DNA of 64,000 nt from Pleurocapsa sp. PCC 7327 (lineage in GTDB: Bacteria; Cyanobacteriota; Cyanobacteriia; Cyanobacteriales; Microcystaceae). The notes beneath the pieces were generated by a model, which worked only from the letters and a program-made list of their open reading frames with translations, was not told the DNA's origin and did not search any database. The stretch covers positions 3,798,024 through 3,862,023 of the forward strand of contig NC_019689.1 in NCBI RefSeq assembly GCF_000317025.1, in the 5' to 3' direction. Below are positions 45,345 to 55,671 of this stretch, piece by piece; position 1 is the first letter of the stretch, and each line of letters starts with the position of its first letter. The translations under genes and the position numbers were made by a program.

Positions 45345-47861
45345 TTAATCTATACTTAACGGATCGACATCAATAGATAGGCTTACTGATTGAGGACATA
45401 AATTCCGTAACTCGTTCAAAATTAGTAGATTTTCTCTTGCCTCGGCAGCAAACTTGAGCAGAATATGCCAGCGATAGCGACGTGCCACTCGCATAATATT
45501 AGCTGGCGCGGGTCCCAAAATTTCGCAATCCGAATTTAATAGGTTAGTACAAGCATCTGCCACGCTCTGCGCACTATTTTGTACCTCAACCCCATCAATG
45601 CCGCTCAGTCTTATCAGAACTAACCGTCCGTAGGGCGGATAATGTAGAGCTTCTCGTTGCGATAATTCGACCTCGACAAAATTGTCATAATCGTGCCGTC
45701 GCACGGCTTGAATGACGGGATGATCTGGGGAATAAGTTTGGACGATAACTCGTCCTGGTTCGTCGCCTCGACCCGCACGACCGGCTACCTGAGTTAATGT
45801 TTGAAAGGCGCGTTCTGAGGCGCGGTAATCGGAATGGTGCAACAATCCATCTGCCGATACGATTCCGACAAGAGTAACTTGGTCAAGATCGAGTCCTTTG
45901 GTCAGCATTTGAGTACCCACTAAAACATCCGCCTCTCCTCTGGCAAATTGACTCAGTAAGGTGCGATGCGCTCCTTTGGTACGAGTGGTATCGCTATCAA
46001 AGCGAATCCATCGCAGTTTAGGGAACTGTTGCGTTAGCTCTTGCGTAACTTTTTGCGTTCCGCTGCCAAAGAATTTTAAATAGGGAGAACCGCATTCGGG
46101 ACAGTTACGCGGTTGCAGGCAACTGTAATTACAGTAATGACAGCGCAATAATTCCGTCGCTCCTTCATGGGTGTAATGATAGGAGAGGGATACATCGCAG
46201 TGGGGACATTCCATGACATAGCCGCAACTTCTGCAAGAGACAAAGGTGCTGTGTCCGCGACGATTAATAAACAGAATTGCCTTTTGCTGTCTCTGTTGCA
46301 GAGATTCTAGCGCTTCTTGCAGCGAGCGACTGAAAATAGATCGATTTCCTATTTGCAATTCCCGCCTCATATCGACAATTTCTACTGGCGGTAGGGGACG
46401 GGATTGGATTCTCTGGGGCAGGGAAAGGTAATAGGATTTTGCCTTAGGGATTGGGAAATTTTTTCTTTCTTCCTTGTGACTTCTAACCTCTACCCAACTT
46501 TCTAATGAAGGCGTTGCAGAACCTAAAATTAAGAGACAGTCTTCTAATTCAGCTCGCCATTTGGCAACGGTACGAGCGTGATAGGTGGGAAGAAGTTGGG
46601 TTTGTTTGAAGCTGGAGTCGTGTTCTTCGTCTAGGACGATCGAACCGAGTTTGGGTAAGGGTGCAAAGATTGCCGAACGGGTGCCGATGACGATTTGGGG
46701 TTCGCCTGCCAGCATCTGTCGCCAAGTATCATAACGCTCACCGTCCGAAAGCGCGCTATGATAGACGCAGACTTTATGACCAAAACGAGCGCGGAAACGG
46801 TCAGTCAATTGCGGGGTTAAGCCGATTTCTGGGACGAGGACGAGCGCGGATTTTCCAGATTCTAAAATAGGCGCGATCGCTTGTAAATAGACCTCGGTTT
46901 TTCCCGAACCCGTTACTCCGTGCAGTAAGACTTGGGCAAATCCTTCTAGGGCGCGAATCGTCGCTAGTGCTTCTGCTTGGTCTTGCGTCAAGGTTTTTGG
47001 AGTATCGCTCGTCGGATGTTCTTCGTTGAGGAGGCGCAGTCTTTCTCGCTGTTGAATGACGATGCATCCTTTACTGGCTAGCGCATCTACAATGGCGGAA
47101 CTTGCTTTGCATAATTGCAATAATTCATTTAGCCACAGTTCGCCGCCTCGATGTCGCAAAACTTCTAAGACTTCTCGCTGTCGTTGGGTTAAGTCGATGG
47201 GAAAACTTTCTACAATTAATGTCACCGCTTTTTGCAGTTTGGGACGGGTAGTTTTTGGAGGTTCGAGATAGCTTTCTACCCAACCGCGCTTGACTAATTC
47301 TCGGATGCCTCGATTGGCATTTCTAATCTGGCGTTGCAGGTATTGGGCGCTATAATCTCCCTCTTTTTGAGATTTGAGCAGTCGCAGAATTTGTCCTGTC
47401 GATGGGCTGCAAAATGTCTCTGCACCTTGAGGAAGCGCTTCTCGCCTCAGACGAATGCGACGTTGAGATCGCCCTAACAATCCCGGCGGCAAAGCCGATT
47501 TAATGACTGCCATTAAATCGGTACAATAATATTCGGCAACGCGGTTGAGCAACTGCCAATAAGAACTGGGGAAAAAACCAGCACTAATGACATCTTCTAC
47601 CTCGCGAATCCGACTGGGATCGAGATCGGCGCTTGGCGATTTTACCCAGCCAATGGCAATTCCTCCTAAGATCTGCGATCCAAACGGAACGCTGACGATA
47701 TCTCCGGGTTTGACAGCTAAATCTGAAGGCAGGCGATAGGTGTATAATCCCTGTACGCCGGGACAATCGACTAAGACTTCCAGCCATTTCTCCTCTGACG
47801 AGCCAAATTGATATGAAGCGCTAGGCTCAGCTACAACGAGACCAAAATCAGTATCGGACAT
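45345..47861 (-). CDS. priA: Primosomal protein N' (replication restart helicase PriA)
   Basis: PriA reloads the replication machinery at stalled forks. The 838-residue protein has the 3' DNA-binding domain at the N-terminus and the DEAH-type helicase (LLHGVTGSGKTEVYLQAI Walker A, VLDEEHDSSFKQT Walker B). A zinc-binding insertion has cysteine pairs CRSCGYVMECPHC, CHYCNYSCLQPRNC and PECGSPYLK. The C-terminal motifs include VGTQMLTKGLDLDQVTLVGI and QVAGRAGR. All motifs are intact. It is a single gene, divergent from the sigma factor at 48405. Confidence 0.97.
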   Translation of the reverse strand: MSDTDFGLVVAEPSASYQFGSSEEKWLEVLVDCPGVQGLYTYRLPSDLAVKPGDIVSVPFGSQILGGIAIGWVKSPSADLDPSRIREVEDVISAGFFPSSYWQLLNRVAEYYCTDLMAVIKSALPPGLLGRSQRRIRLRREALPQGAETFCSPSTGQILRLLKSQKEGDYSAQYLQRQIRNANRGIRELVKRGWVESYLEPPKTTRPKLQKAVTLIVESFPIDLTQRQREVLEVLRHRGGELWLNELLQLCKASSAIVDALASKGCIVIQQRERLRLLNEEHPTSDTPKTLTQDQAEALATIRALEGFAQVLLHGVTGSGKTEVYLQAIAPILESGKSALVLVPEIGLTPQLTDRFRARFGHKVCVYHSALSDGERYDTWRQMLAGEPQIVIGTRSAIFAPLPKLGSIVLDEEHDSSFKQTQLLPTYHARTVAKWRAELEDCLLILGSATPSLESWVEVRSHKEERKNFPIPKAKSYYLSLPQRIQSRPLPPVEIVDMRRELQIGNRSIFSRSLQEALESLQQRQQKAILFINRRGHSTFVSCRSCGYVMECPHCDVSLSYHYTHEGATELLRCHYCNYSCLQPRNCPECGSPYLKFFGSGTQKVTQELTQQFPKLRWIRFDSDTTRTKGAHRTLLSQFARGEADVLVGTQMLTKGLDLDQVTLVGIVSADGLLHHSDYRASERAFQTLTQVAGRAGRGDEPGRVIVQTYSPDHPVIQAVRRHDYDNFVEVELSQREALHYPPYGRLVLIRLSGIDGVEVQNSAQSVADACTNLLNSDCEILGPAPANIMRVARRYRWHILLKFAAEARENLLILNELRNLCPQSVSLSIDVDPLSID

Positions 47862-48404
47862 AGAGCAGCGATCGAGGTAATAAATTCTAGCTTACAGTTA
47901 ATAGCGTCACTTCTGACTTCTTCATTGGCTAACTGAGAGAGATATTAAGAACCTTTGTCTTTTACTACACAATTTTTAGGCGATCGGCTACAGTGTAGGC
48001 AGAAACTCCGATCATTTTTCGATTTTAGGAGAGAAGGCGAGTTCGCTAAACTTTTATTGAAGGCTACCTCTGCGGCGATCGAAATTTAAAAAAAGTATTT
48101 ATCAAAGAGCGTAAGAGGAAAATGTATGGCAATCTATATAAATCCTAACTTCTTAACACGGTCTTTTCAAATTGCTTTATCTGCTAATTCTAAATCACAT
48201 TAACTCCCGCAATTTTTGATTTTGTAATTATATAAACAAAAGTTTTTAATAATTCTGCTAGTTTAGTCTATGCTGGGAATCCAGAGATTTTAAAAAAAAT
48301 TAAAAAGCATTCATCGGTATAAAATGTCAAAAACGGCCAACTAGAAACAAAGAAATTGCTCTAACCAAGTTTAATTTTTGTTATCCAAAATTAACAATTA
48401 GCTT
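47862..48404. other. Divergent intergenic region between priA and the sigma factor
   Basis: About 540 bases, AT-rich toward the sigma gene, with no supportable gene. It holds both promoters; a long 5' leader for the sigma gene is likely. I could not identify a riboswitch or a small RNA. Confidence 0.4.
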
Positions 48405-49532
48405 ATGAAAAGCCTCAAGTTGACACAAGACGATAATCTAAACTCGACAGCCAATCTAGACAGATTAGACGATCTCGAACGAGATAACGAGGAAACCGAT
48501 TTTAATCCAATTGATATTGAATTTACAGACGATATCGATAGAGCAAGCAATCGTTCTGCATCGGGATATACTAAAACTAATGCAGACGATACAGTTGGCG
48601 CTTTCTTTAAAGAGATGGCACGCTACCCTCTGCTCAAACCTGAAGAGGAAATTGAGTTAGCCCATAGCGTCAAATTTCTGGTAGATGCCGAGGAAACGCG
48701 CAGGCAACTGCAAGAAGCATTCAAGCGCCCGCCAACAAAAGCAGAATGGGCACAGGCGCTCAAAATGGCAAACGAGCGCCAGCTAGAAAACCGTCTTTAT
48801 CGGGGACGTTGTGCCAAACGCAAGATGATTCGCTCGAATTTGCGCTTGGTCGTCTCCATTGCCAAACGCTATCTCAATCGAGGCGTTCCCTTCCTAGATT
48901 TGATTCAAGAAGGCGCGATCGGGCTAAATCGAGCAACAGAAAAATTCGATCCCAACAAAGGTTATAAGTTTTCTACCTACGCTTATTGGTGGATTCGCCA
49001 AGCGATCACGCGCACGATCGCCAACGATGCACGTACCATTCGCCTACCCATTCATATCGTTGAGAAACTTAACAAACTCAAAAAAGCACAGCGCGTCCTC
49101 AAACAGAACTTACAACGCAATCCCAACGAGGACGAATTGGCTCAAGAACTCGAAGTTAGCCGCAACCAGTTACGCCAACTCCTGCAACTGAGACGGCAAT
49201 CGCTTTCGCTCAATCATCGCGTTGGCAAAGGAGAAGACACCGAATTAGTCGATTTGCTCGAAGATAACGATCTCCAACTCCCCGAAGAGAAAATGAGCGA
49301 AGCCATGTTGCGACAAGAAATCTCAGAGGTATTGAGCGATGTTCTTACCGAACGCGAGAAAGACGTCATCTCCTTGCGCTATGGCTTAGCCACCAGCCAA
49401 CCCTATACCTTAGAGGAAGTTGGCGGCATGTTTAATCTTTCTCGCGAACGGGTGCGTCAGATTCAAAGTAAAGCCATGCGCAAGTTACGCCGCCCTCAAG
49501 TCGCTCGCCGTCTCAAGGGATGGTTGAATTAG
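48405..49532 (+). CDS. sigC: Group 2 sigma factor, SigC-like
   Basis: A 375-residue sigma-70 factor. The N-terminal 60 residues are acidic and variable. Then come region 1.2 ([20 protein letters not shown], a SigC-type variant of the usual [10 protein letters not shown]), region 2 ([34 protein letters not shown]), region 3 ([20 protein letters not shown]) and region 4 ([39 protein letters not shown]). The [11 protein letters not shown] signature suggests SigC, linked in cyanobacteria to heat and carbon responses. The gene letter is from memory of this signature. Confidence 0.85.
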   Translation: MKSLKLTQDDNLNSTANLDRLDDLERDNEETDFNPIDIEFTDDIDRASNRSASGYTKTNADDTVGAFFKEMARYPLLKPEEEIELAHSVKFLVDAEETRRQLQEAFKRPPTKAEWAQALKMANERQLENRLYRGRCAKRKMIRSNLRLVVSIAKRYLNRGVPFLDLIQEGAIGLNRATEKFDPNKGYKFSTYAYWWIRQAITRTIANDARTIRLPIHIVEKLNKLKKAQRVLKQNLQRNPNEDELAQELEVSRNQLRQLLQLRRQSLSLNHRVGKGEDTELVDLLEDNDLQLPEEKMSEAMLRQEISEVLSDVLTEREKDVISLRYGLATSQPYTLEEVGGMFNLSRERVRQIQSKAMRKLRRPQVARRLKGWLN

Positions 49533-49550
49533 CTCGGTCGCATCGATCCA

Positions 49551-49805
49551 ATGACATTAAGCGATCGCGAGGAGCAATTGCTCGAATGGCTGGAAGACTA
49601 CGGCGTTATAGAGGCGTGGAAGCCAACCGAACCCCTAGCAATTGGCAACGTCGAAGTCGAGATGCTCGACAAGCTGATGAAACGCTGGCGACACAATCTC
49701 ACACAATTGAGAGACATGAGGCTGCGCTGGTTTGCTTTCTCTTTTGATGTGGAGTATGGGAGTGTGGGGAGTGTGAGGGGTGTTGGAAGACTGGGAGACA
49801 ATTAA
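49551..49805 (+). CDS. Small acidic/basic hypothetical protein
   Basis: An 84-residue frame 18 bases after the sigma gene. It has a plausible ORF (MTLSDREEQLLEWLEDYGVI, then EAWKPTEPLAIGNVEVEMLD, then KLMKRWRHNLTQLRDMRLRW) whose first 65 residues look like a globular coding sequence; the last 20 run into a low-complexity Gly/Val segment. No ribosome-binding site is clear. It may be a real small gene co-transcribed with the sigma factor. Function unknown. Confidence 0.45.
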   Translation: MTLSDREEQLLEWLEDYGVIEAWKPTEPLAIGNVEVEMLDKLMKRWRHNLTQLRDMRLRWFAFSFDVEYGSVGSVRGVGRLGDN

Positions 49806-49919
49806 CTACTAACCACTGTACGGGCAGGTTTTTGATAGTAACTGTGGGGAAATCTTTAGCGTTTTTAGATAAACTCGCCCCTACTAACTAATCTCCAATC
49901 CAAAATCCAGAATTTAACT

Positions 49920-50093
49920 CACCTCGTGCAGTTGGTACGCGATCGCGGCGTGGGACGATTAGAGTGGAGCGTTCTAGATTGGAACGATCTCGCCATTGAT
50001 TTCTATAAAAGCATCGGGGCAAGGATTTTAGAAGAATGGCGTATTTGTCGGATTGCGGGAGATTCGATTTCCCAACTAGCCGATGGGACATAG
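49920..50093 (+). pseudogene. C-terminal fragment of a GNAT acetyltransferase
   Basis: A 57-codon piece without a start reads HLVQLVRDRGVGRLEWSVLD, then WNDLAIDFYKSIGARILEEW, ending RIAGDSISQLADGT and a TAG at 50091-50093. RLEWSVLDWNDLAIDFYKSI is the typical end of a GNAT domain (the acetyl-CoA side). The upstream half is replaced by filler (AATCCAAAATCCAG), so the gene is truncated. It is not functional. Confidence 0.85.
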
Positions 50094-50218
50094 ATAAAAG
50101 AAAGTTTAGCCGGCTAAGTCAAATAGCTTTCTTTGTTTTATCCTTGAAACAGCGATTTGAGGAGCGGAGCGAGTCGAAGGATCGCACTCGTCTAACGTTT
50201 GTAGGAACTACTTAAATC

Positions 50219-51433
50219 ATGCATCCCCGGCAAAGTCTAATCGAGATTTTTTCTACGTTTGCACAATTTGAGGCAGAACAGTTCAGTCGGTGGGTGACGG
50301 ATCTCCATCTGCGTCGCAGCATGCAAAATTGTCTAGAGCGAGGCTGGCAAGCAGATAGCTCAGAAAACTTTTGGTGGCTCTACTGGTACAAGGTTTGGCA
50401 ATCTCAACCCGCTCCAAAAAAGAAAGACGATCTCAACAAAAGTCATGCGCGATCGCACCTGACGGCATACTTACAAGAAGCTTGTTACTGGGCAGCCCAA
50501 AAAGCGATCGCTAACTTTTCTAAGACTCAATATACCTTGCCCGATGGTTTTCAAGTAGCGATTGCTCAGATCGAGAAAGTATTAAAAGGCTTTAGTCTGG
50601 AGCGAGGTTTTAATCTAAAAAACTATGCCAGCATCATTTTCGCCAACATCATTCGAGAAAATCTGCGCCAGCGTCAAGAAATCGATATCTGCACGCCTTG
50701 GGCGATATTGCGCAAGCTGAGTCAAAAACGATTAGTGGAATCTTTAGAGGCAATTGGGTTGACTTCAGAGGCGATTGCCTCTTACCTTCTCGCTTGGAAA
50801 TGTTTTAAGACGCTTTACGTGCCTTCGATTGGAGAGACTTCAACTCGCCAACTCAACAAGCCAGACCGTTCTACTTGGGAAGCGATCGCTTCTCTTTATA
50901 ATAAAGAACGTCCCCCCTCCGAACCAGAAGGCACCCCAGAAACCTTAGAACAGTGGCTGCTCGACTGTGCGAAAGCCGCTCGTTCCTATCTCTATCCGAC
51001 TTTGACCTCGCTTAATGCGCCAACGCCGGGACAAGAATCTGGCGAACTGCAAGATTACCTGCCAGCAACCGAGTCTGAATCTTTGCTAGCCGACGCGATC
51101 GCAGCGCAAGAAGAGCGGACAAGGCTTTCTCAACAAACTCAGCTCAATGAAATTTTAAGTGCTGCCTTGACTGGGATGGACGCAGAAGCACAGCATCTCC
51201 TACAACTGTACTACGGTCGAGGTCTTAAGCAACAGGAAATAGCCGAGCAACTGGAAACCAAACAGTATGCGGTTTCGCGGCGACTCGCCAAAGCCAAACA
51301 ATCGTTGCTCCTGACGCTTGCCAGGTGGAGTCAAGAGCAACTGCATATTTCGCTCGCGTCAGACGTACTCGACAACATCAGTAAGGTTCTAGAAGAATGG
51401 CTTTCGACACGTTATAGTCAAACCAATTCATAA
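50219..51433 (+). CDS. Large divergent sigma-70-family protein
   Basis: A 404-residue protein. The C-terminus (LTGMDAEAQHLLQLYYGRGL, then KQQEIAEQLETKQYAVSRRL) is a sigma region 4 helix-turn-helix. The middle (KVLKGFSLERGFNLKNYASI, then IFANIIRENLRQRQEID) recalls region 2. The N-terminal 100 residues are unlike any sigma region I know, and the Asp-rich promoter-melting residues are not conserved. It is a cyanobacterial, ECF-like divergent sigma-type protein. The next gene is DUF1822, 54 bases downstream, a known neighbour. Confidence 0.75.
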   Translation: MHPRQSLIEIFSTFAQFEAEQFSRWVTDLHLRRSMQNCLERGWQADSSENFWWLYWYKVWQSQPAPKKKDDLNKSHARSHLTAYLQEACYWAAQKAIANFSKTQYTLPDGFQVAIAQIEKVLKGFSLERGFNLKNYASIIFANIIRENLRQRQEIDICTPWAILRKLSQKRLVESLEAIGLTSEAIASYLLAWKCFKTLYVPSIGETSTRQLNKPDRSTWEAIASLYNKERPPSEPEGTPETLEQWLLDCAKAARSYLYPTLTSLNAPTPGQESGELQDYLPATESESLLADAIAAQEERTRLSQQTQLNEILSAALTGMDAEAQHLLQLYYGRGLKQQEIAEQLETKQYAVSRRLAKAKQSLLLTLARWSQEQLHISLASDVLDNISKVLEEWLSTRYSQTNS

Positions 51434-51487
51434 TTGTGAATTATTGTGAATTGCCAACTTCCCATTCATCCAATCGAGAGTAGCCCG

Positions 51488-52642
51488 ATGATTTTTGCTA
51501 ACTCCACACAACTGTGCCTAGAAATTCTGCCGGCAGATCGCGATCGCGCTAAGCAACAAAGCCAATTGTTTTCAACGCCAGCTTCTCGTTGGAGGGCCTA
51601 CCTCAACCAACTGTGTCTGAGTGCAGTCCTGCCTTGGTTGCAACAAGAGTACGATCCCCAGGCACGGGTTTGGCTTGGTATGGCTGCCCTGCCCAGCTTT
51701 TGGGAAGTTGTCAATGGCGTTGCGATCGCCCTCGATAACATGCGTTTTTTATCGATCCCCAGCGAAGCGATCGATCTCGACGAAATGCGGGTGCAGCAAG
51801 AATGGATCGATCTTCCCAGTTGGGCGGCAGATTATTATTTGGCGGTGCAGATCGAGCCAGATGAAGGATGGGTGAGAATTTGGGGATATGCTACTCACCA
51901 GCAATTGAAACTTCAGGGAAACTACGATCGGAGAGATCGCACCTATTCTTTAGATGAAGAGAACTTAATCGCAGATTTAAACGTTCTCTGGGTAGCTAGG
52001 CAACTCTGTCCGGGAGAACCAACGCGAGCGGCGATCGCATCGCTTCCCGGTTTATCCTTAGAGCGCGCCGAAAATTTGCTCGCTCGCCTGGGCGCTCCCG
52101 CCGTTATCGAACCTCGACTTGCCGTACCCTTTCCCCTTTGGGGATCGCTCCTAGAACACGGAGGCTGGCGACAGCGATTGTATGAGAAGCGCTTGGGCAG
52201 ACAAGAGCAATGGTCGGTGCTTGATTGGCTTCGCGGCGGCGTTTCAGAATTAGCCAAACAAATGGCGTGGGAACGGTTCGAGTTGCAAACGGCATGGCAA
52301 CGAGCGCGAGAAGAGAAAGCTCCAGCGATTTCAACCGTCCTATCCCGTCAGTTAATCGTCAACCATCAACCTTATGAGTTGCGGGCACTCCCTTTAAGCG
52401 ATCCCGAAGCCAGAATTTGGCGCTTCGAGTTACGCAGTACCTCCTTAGCTGGCTCGATCCCCAGAGGATTTAAACTGAGACTGTTGACTGAAGATTTACA
52501 GTCTTTTGAAAACAACGAGGACATTGCTACAGAAGCCGTAGAGCGGCTATACGTTGAGGTAGCCATCTCGCCGGGGGAAGGATTGGTCTGGGAGGTCGAG
52601 CCGTCTCCAGAGAATTGCGATCGCGAAATCTTGCGGTTTTGA
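51488..52642 (+). CDS. DUF1822 family protein
   Basis: A 384-residue protein. The first 200 residues match the cyanobacterial DUF1822 family (MIFANSTQLCLEILPADRDR, then SFWEVVNGVAIALDNMRFLS, then DLPSWAADYYLAVQIEPDEG). The ATG at 51488 fits the family start better than the one at 51446. No membrane helix or known catalytic motif is seen. It follows the sigma-like gene in what looks like one transcript, so it may be its partner or regulator, but that is inference. Its end is 7 bases from the convergent rpaA end. Confidence 0.82.
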   Translation: MIFANSTQLCLEILPADRDRAKQQSQLFSTPASRWRAYLNQLCLSAVLPWLQQEYDPQARVWLGMAALPSFWEVVNGVAIALDNMRFLSIPSEAIDLDEMRVQQEWIDLPSWAADYYLAVQIEPDEGWVRIWGYATHQQLKLQGNYDRRDRTYSLDEENLIADLNVLWVARQLCPGEPTRAAIASLPGLSLERAENLLARLGAPAVIEPRLAVPFPLWGSLLEHGGWRQRLYEKRLGRQEQWSVLDWLRGGVSELAKQMAWERFELQTAWQRAREEKAPAISTVLSRQLIVNHQPYELRALPLSDPEARIWRFELRSTSLAGSIPRGFKLRLLTEDLQSFENNEDIATEAVERLYVEVAISPGEGLVWEVEPSPENCDREILRF

Positions 52643-52649
52643 GACAGCG

Positions 52650-53390
52650 CTAAACGGCAGCCGCATCGGATTCTACTGCCACCTGTTCGCTGCTGGGCAA
52701 CTCCAGGCAATAGCCCGCGCCGTAAACGGTTTTGATATAGCGAGGATGGCGGGGATCGGGTTCTAATTTCGTTCTCAAATGACGGATGTGGACTCGAATG
52801 GTTTCGATATCGTCATCGGGATCGTAACCCCATACCTCTTTGAGAATTTCGCTCGGAGCGACGGTTTGACCGTGGCGTTGCAGCAGACAATGGAGTAGCT
52901 CGAACTCTAGGTGAGTGAGCTTGACGGTGGTGCCGAACCAGATTGCTTCAAAGCGTTCGGGAACTAAGGTTAGCGGGCCGTAGTTGAGAATTTCCGAATG
53001 CTTGGCGGCTTGAGGAATGCGATCGGTTCTGCGTAGCAAGGCTCTGACTCTTGCTAGCATCTCTTCTACTTCAAATGGCTTGGTTAGGTAATCATCAGCC
53101 CCCGCATTAAAGCCTTCTACCTTATCCTGAGTCTGACTTAGAGCCGTCAACATCAGGACGGGAATATCGGCTGTGCGATCGTCTCGGCGCAGTCGCTGAC
53201 AGACCGTAAAACCATCGACTTTGGGTAGCATCAGATCGAGCATGATTAGGTCTGGCTGCAATTGAACGGCAAGCGCTTGACCTTTTATGCCGTCTTCGGC
53301 TTGATTCACGTCATAACCAGCCATTTCCAAGTTAATGGAAACCAATTCCGAGATCGAGGGGTCGTCATCAATTACAAGTATTCGAGGCAT
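52650..53390 (-). CDS. rpaA: Response regulator RpaA
   Basis: RpaA is the master output regulator of the circadian clock and controls many class 1/2 genes at dusk. The receiver domain has the acidic pocket [14 protein letters not shown], the phosphorylated Asp in [12 protein letters not shown], and the Lys in [18 protein letters not shown]. An OmpR-type winged helix follows ([20 protein letters not shown], then [20 protein letters not shown]). This pattern fits RpaA rather than RpaB. The ATG at 53388-53390 (MPRILVID) is used; a TTG upstream is rejected. The gene is alone and faces the DUF1822 gene tail to tail. Confidence 0.88.
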   Translation of the reverse strand: MPRILVIDDDPSISELVSINLEMAGYDVNQAEDGIKGQALAVQLQPDLIMLDLMLPKVDGFTVCQRLRRDDRTADIPVLMLTALSQTQDKVEGFNAGADDYLTKPFEVEEMLARVRALLRRTDRIPQAAKHSEILNYGPLTLVPERFEAIWFGTTVKLTHLEFELLHCLLQRHGQTVAPSEILKEVWGYDPDDDIETIRVHIRHLRTKLEPDPRHPRYIKTVYGAGYCLELPSSEQVAVESDAAAV

Positions 53391-53683
53391 CAGCAAATAG
53401 TTATGACTACGATTTCTGTAAAGGTAAGATAAGAAGTGTGAGTTTAGAATAAGATTCCTGTACTGATTATAAGCACGATCGCAAAATTCTTTCTCGATCT
53501 GTCTGACTTTAGAGATGATTTTTTGGCGATCGCACTCGGCTATGTTAAGAATCCTTTAAAAAAAAGAAAACTTTTTCAAATCTAAAGATTTTATTAATCG
53601 ATTTATCTCTTTAGTTATTATTACTTTCTCTAACTAATATGTAAAAATTTGTAAAAGATTTGTATGCTTTCTTGCAGCCCTAG

Positions 53684-54745
53684 ATGAGCGATCTTTTTCA
53701 GACATATCCGTGGTTGAGCAATGGTCTATCAATGACTCTTTATACGGCTTTGAGAGCTGGCAAGACTTGGGAGAAAACCATCTCCGAACCCCAACCATCC
53801 GAACGCGAACAGATTTTTTTCGGTGCGGGAGGAGTGCCAATTTTTGGGACGATCGCCATTCCCGATCGCCCGCGAGGTACAATAATTGGCACCTATGGAA
53901 TTATAGGCGATCTCAACAATCAATGGTATCTCAAATTACTCAGACGCAAGGCATTCGCTCAAAATTACGCAGTCGTTCTTTTCGATTGGCGAGCGCACGG
54001 CGCAACAGCAAAATTATCGCCAACCTTAACCTCTGATGGCTTATACGAAGGGGAAGATTTCGTTCGCATTGCCGCAGGTGCGAAAGCCATAGGCTGTCCT
54101 GCCCCATTCTGGTTTACAGGCTATTCTCTAGGGGGACAGTTAGCACTGTGGGGGGCAAAAGCAGCGCAGACGCTTGAGTGTTGGGGGCAAGATTTGGAAC
54201 TAGCGCCATCGGAAATAGGCGGAGTAGCAGTCATCTGTCCCAATTTAGACTCCAATCGATCGCTTTCCTATCTGGTTCGACAGCCCTTGGGCAAGTATAT
54301 AGAAAAAGCGATTACCAGGGAACTCAAAAAACTCGCTTGGAAACTCCATCAGTTTCACCCACAAGAAATCGACCCGGCGGCGATCGAACGGGCAAATAGC
54401 ATTTGGGGATTCGATCGCGAATTGGTAATCGAACGCTTGGGTTTTTCCTCGGTTGAAGAATACTACGACGCAAGCAATGCGCTCAAGCTCTTGCCTTCTC
54501 TCAAAATTCCCGCGCTGATTCTCTATGCCGCCGACGATCCCATGTTCGATCCGGCGATCGTACCCGACTTGCAAGCCGCTTGTACCAACAATCCAAACAT
54601 CGACTTGATGCTAACCGCGCGTGGCGGACACGTCGGCTATCTTAGCAGTAAATCGGGCCAGCGTCTCGCCAAGGATCGCGATCGCTGGTGGGCGTGGAAT
54701 CGAGTATTGGAGTGGTGCGATCGTGGCTCGCCCAAACCGATTTGA
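53684..54745 (+). CDS. Alpha/beta hydrolase (YheT-like)
   Basis: A 353-residue serine hydrolase. The nucleophile elbow is GYSLGGQLALWGAK (Ser in the middle), the Asp is in LYAADDPMFDPAIV, and the His is in LTARGGHVGYLSS. The substrate is unknown; YheT-type hydrolases are often thought to be esterases. The start reads MSDLFQTYPWLSNGLSMTLY. A ribosome-binding site is not strong. Confidence 0.88.
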   Translation: MSDLFQTYPWLSNGLSMTLYTALRAGKTWEKTISEPQPSEREQIFFGAGGVPIFGTIAIPDRPRGTIIGTYGIIGDLNNQWYLKLLRRKAFAQNYAVVLFDWRAHGATAKLSPTLTSDGLYEGEDFVRIAAGAKAIGCPAPFWFTGYSLGGQLALWGAKAAQTLECWGQDLELAPSEIGGVAVICPNLDSNRSLSYLVRQPLGKYIEKAITRELKKLAWKLHQFHPQEIDPAAIERANSIWGFDRELVIERLGFSSVEEYYDASNALKLLPSLKIPALILYAADDPMFDPAIVPDLQAACTNNPNIDLMLTARGGHVGYLSSKSGQRLAKDRDRWWAWNRVLEWCDRGSPKPI

Positions 54746-54984
54746 CAATATTGGTGTAAAGGACTAGGGTGAAAAAAAGCTAGTAAGTTAGTAAGACACG
54801 GAACGTTCTAAAAAACTAGAAAACTATTTTTGGTCAATAGCCAAGAAAAGCCAGCAGTCTCAATAGGCGATCGCACTAGAGTCTCGATCGCGAGTTAGTT
54901 GTTACCTATAGTAGCTTTAGCATAGATGGATGAGCGATGTTAGCTCCCCAGCCTAAAAAAGAATGAAAAGAAAGGAGTATACAA

Positions 54985-55413
54985 ATGGCACAAGCCCAAC
55001 CCGGCGATACAGTGAAAGTTCACTATACCGGAAAATTAGATGATGGCACGGTATTCGATTCCAGTGCTACTCGCGATCCACTGCAATTCTCCATCGGTGA
55101 GGGAAAAGTCATTCCCGGCTTCGAGCAGGCAGCGATTGGGATGAGTCCGGGCGATTCAAAGACTGTAACCATTCCAGCCGAGCAAGCCTACGGCTCCCAT
55201 CGTCCAGAATTAGTTATGGTAGTCGAGCGCCAGCGCATGCCAGCAGACTTATCGGTTGAGGTGGGTCAACAGTTAGAGATTCGCCAGTCAAACGGTCAGG
55301 TAATTCCAGTCATCGTTACTGATGTTTCCGAGTCCAAAGTGACCCTGGATGCCAATCACCCCTTAGCAGGACAAGACCTGACCTTCGAGATCGAGCTAGT
55401 CGAGGTTAGTTGA
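54985..55413 (+). CDS. FKBP-type peptidyl-prolyl isomerase (SlyD-like)
   Basis: A 142-residue isomerase that speeds proline isomerisation in folding proteins. The FKBP part ([20 protein letters not shown], then [20 protein letters not shown]) is followed by an insert-in-flap segment ([18 protein letters not shown]) as in SlyD. AAGGAG lies 8-13 bases before the ATG. It lacks the metal-binding His/Cys tail of E. coli SlyD. Confidence 0.92.
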   Translation: MAQAQPGDTVKVHYTGKLDDGTVFDSSATRDPLQFSIGEGKVIPGFEQAAIGMSPGDSKTVTIPAEQAYGSHRPELVMVVERQRMPADLSVEVGQQLEIRQSNGQVIPVIVTDVSESKVTLDANHPLAGQDLTFEIELVEVS

Positions 55414-55465
55414 GGTTAGCTAGTCGTTCTTTCGCTAAGCTCGGGATGTTCGATTTTAGTCATTG

Positions 55466-55493
55466 GGCAAGCCTTATATCTATAAGGCTTGCC
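55466..55493 (+). terminator. Terminator after the FKBP gene
   Basis: A near-perfect 13-bp inverted repeat, GGCAAGCCTTATA (55466-55478) with TATAAGGCTTGCC (55481-55493), followed by TTTT. The effective loop is wider than two bases because the inner AT pairs will open. Confidence 0.88.
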
Positions 55494-55671
55494 TTTTAAA
55501 ATGCTAGTCAATAGAGGGATCGATTGCGAATTGCGAATTGACATCGCTCATTGTAAGAATTCTTAATAAAAAGTCTCATCAAATCGGTTTACTCTACCCA
55601 AATAGGTAAAATCTCGAACTTTTGTAGCCAGAAATACACCAAACGTTAACTCAAAAGATAGGAAGTTTAGC

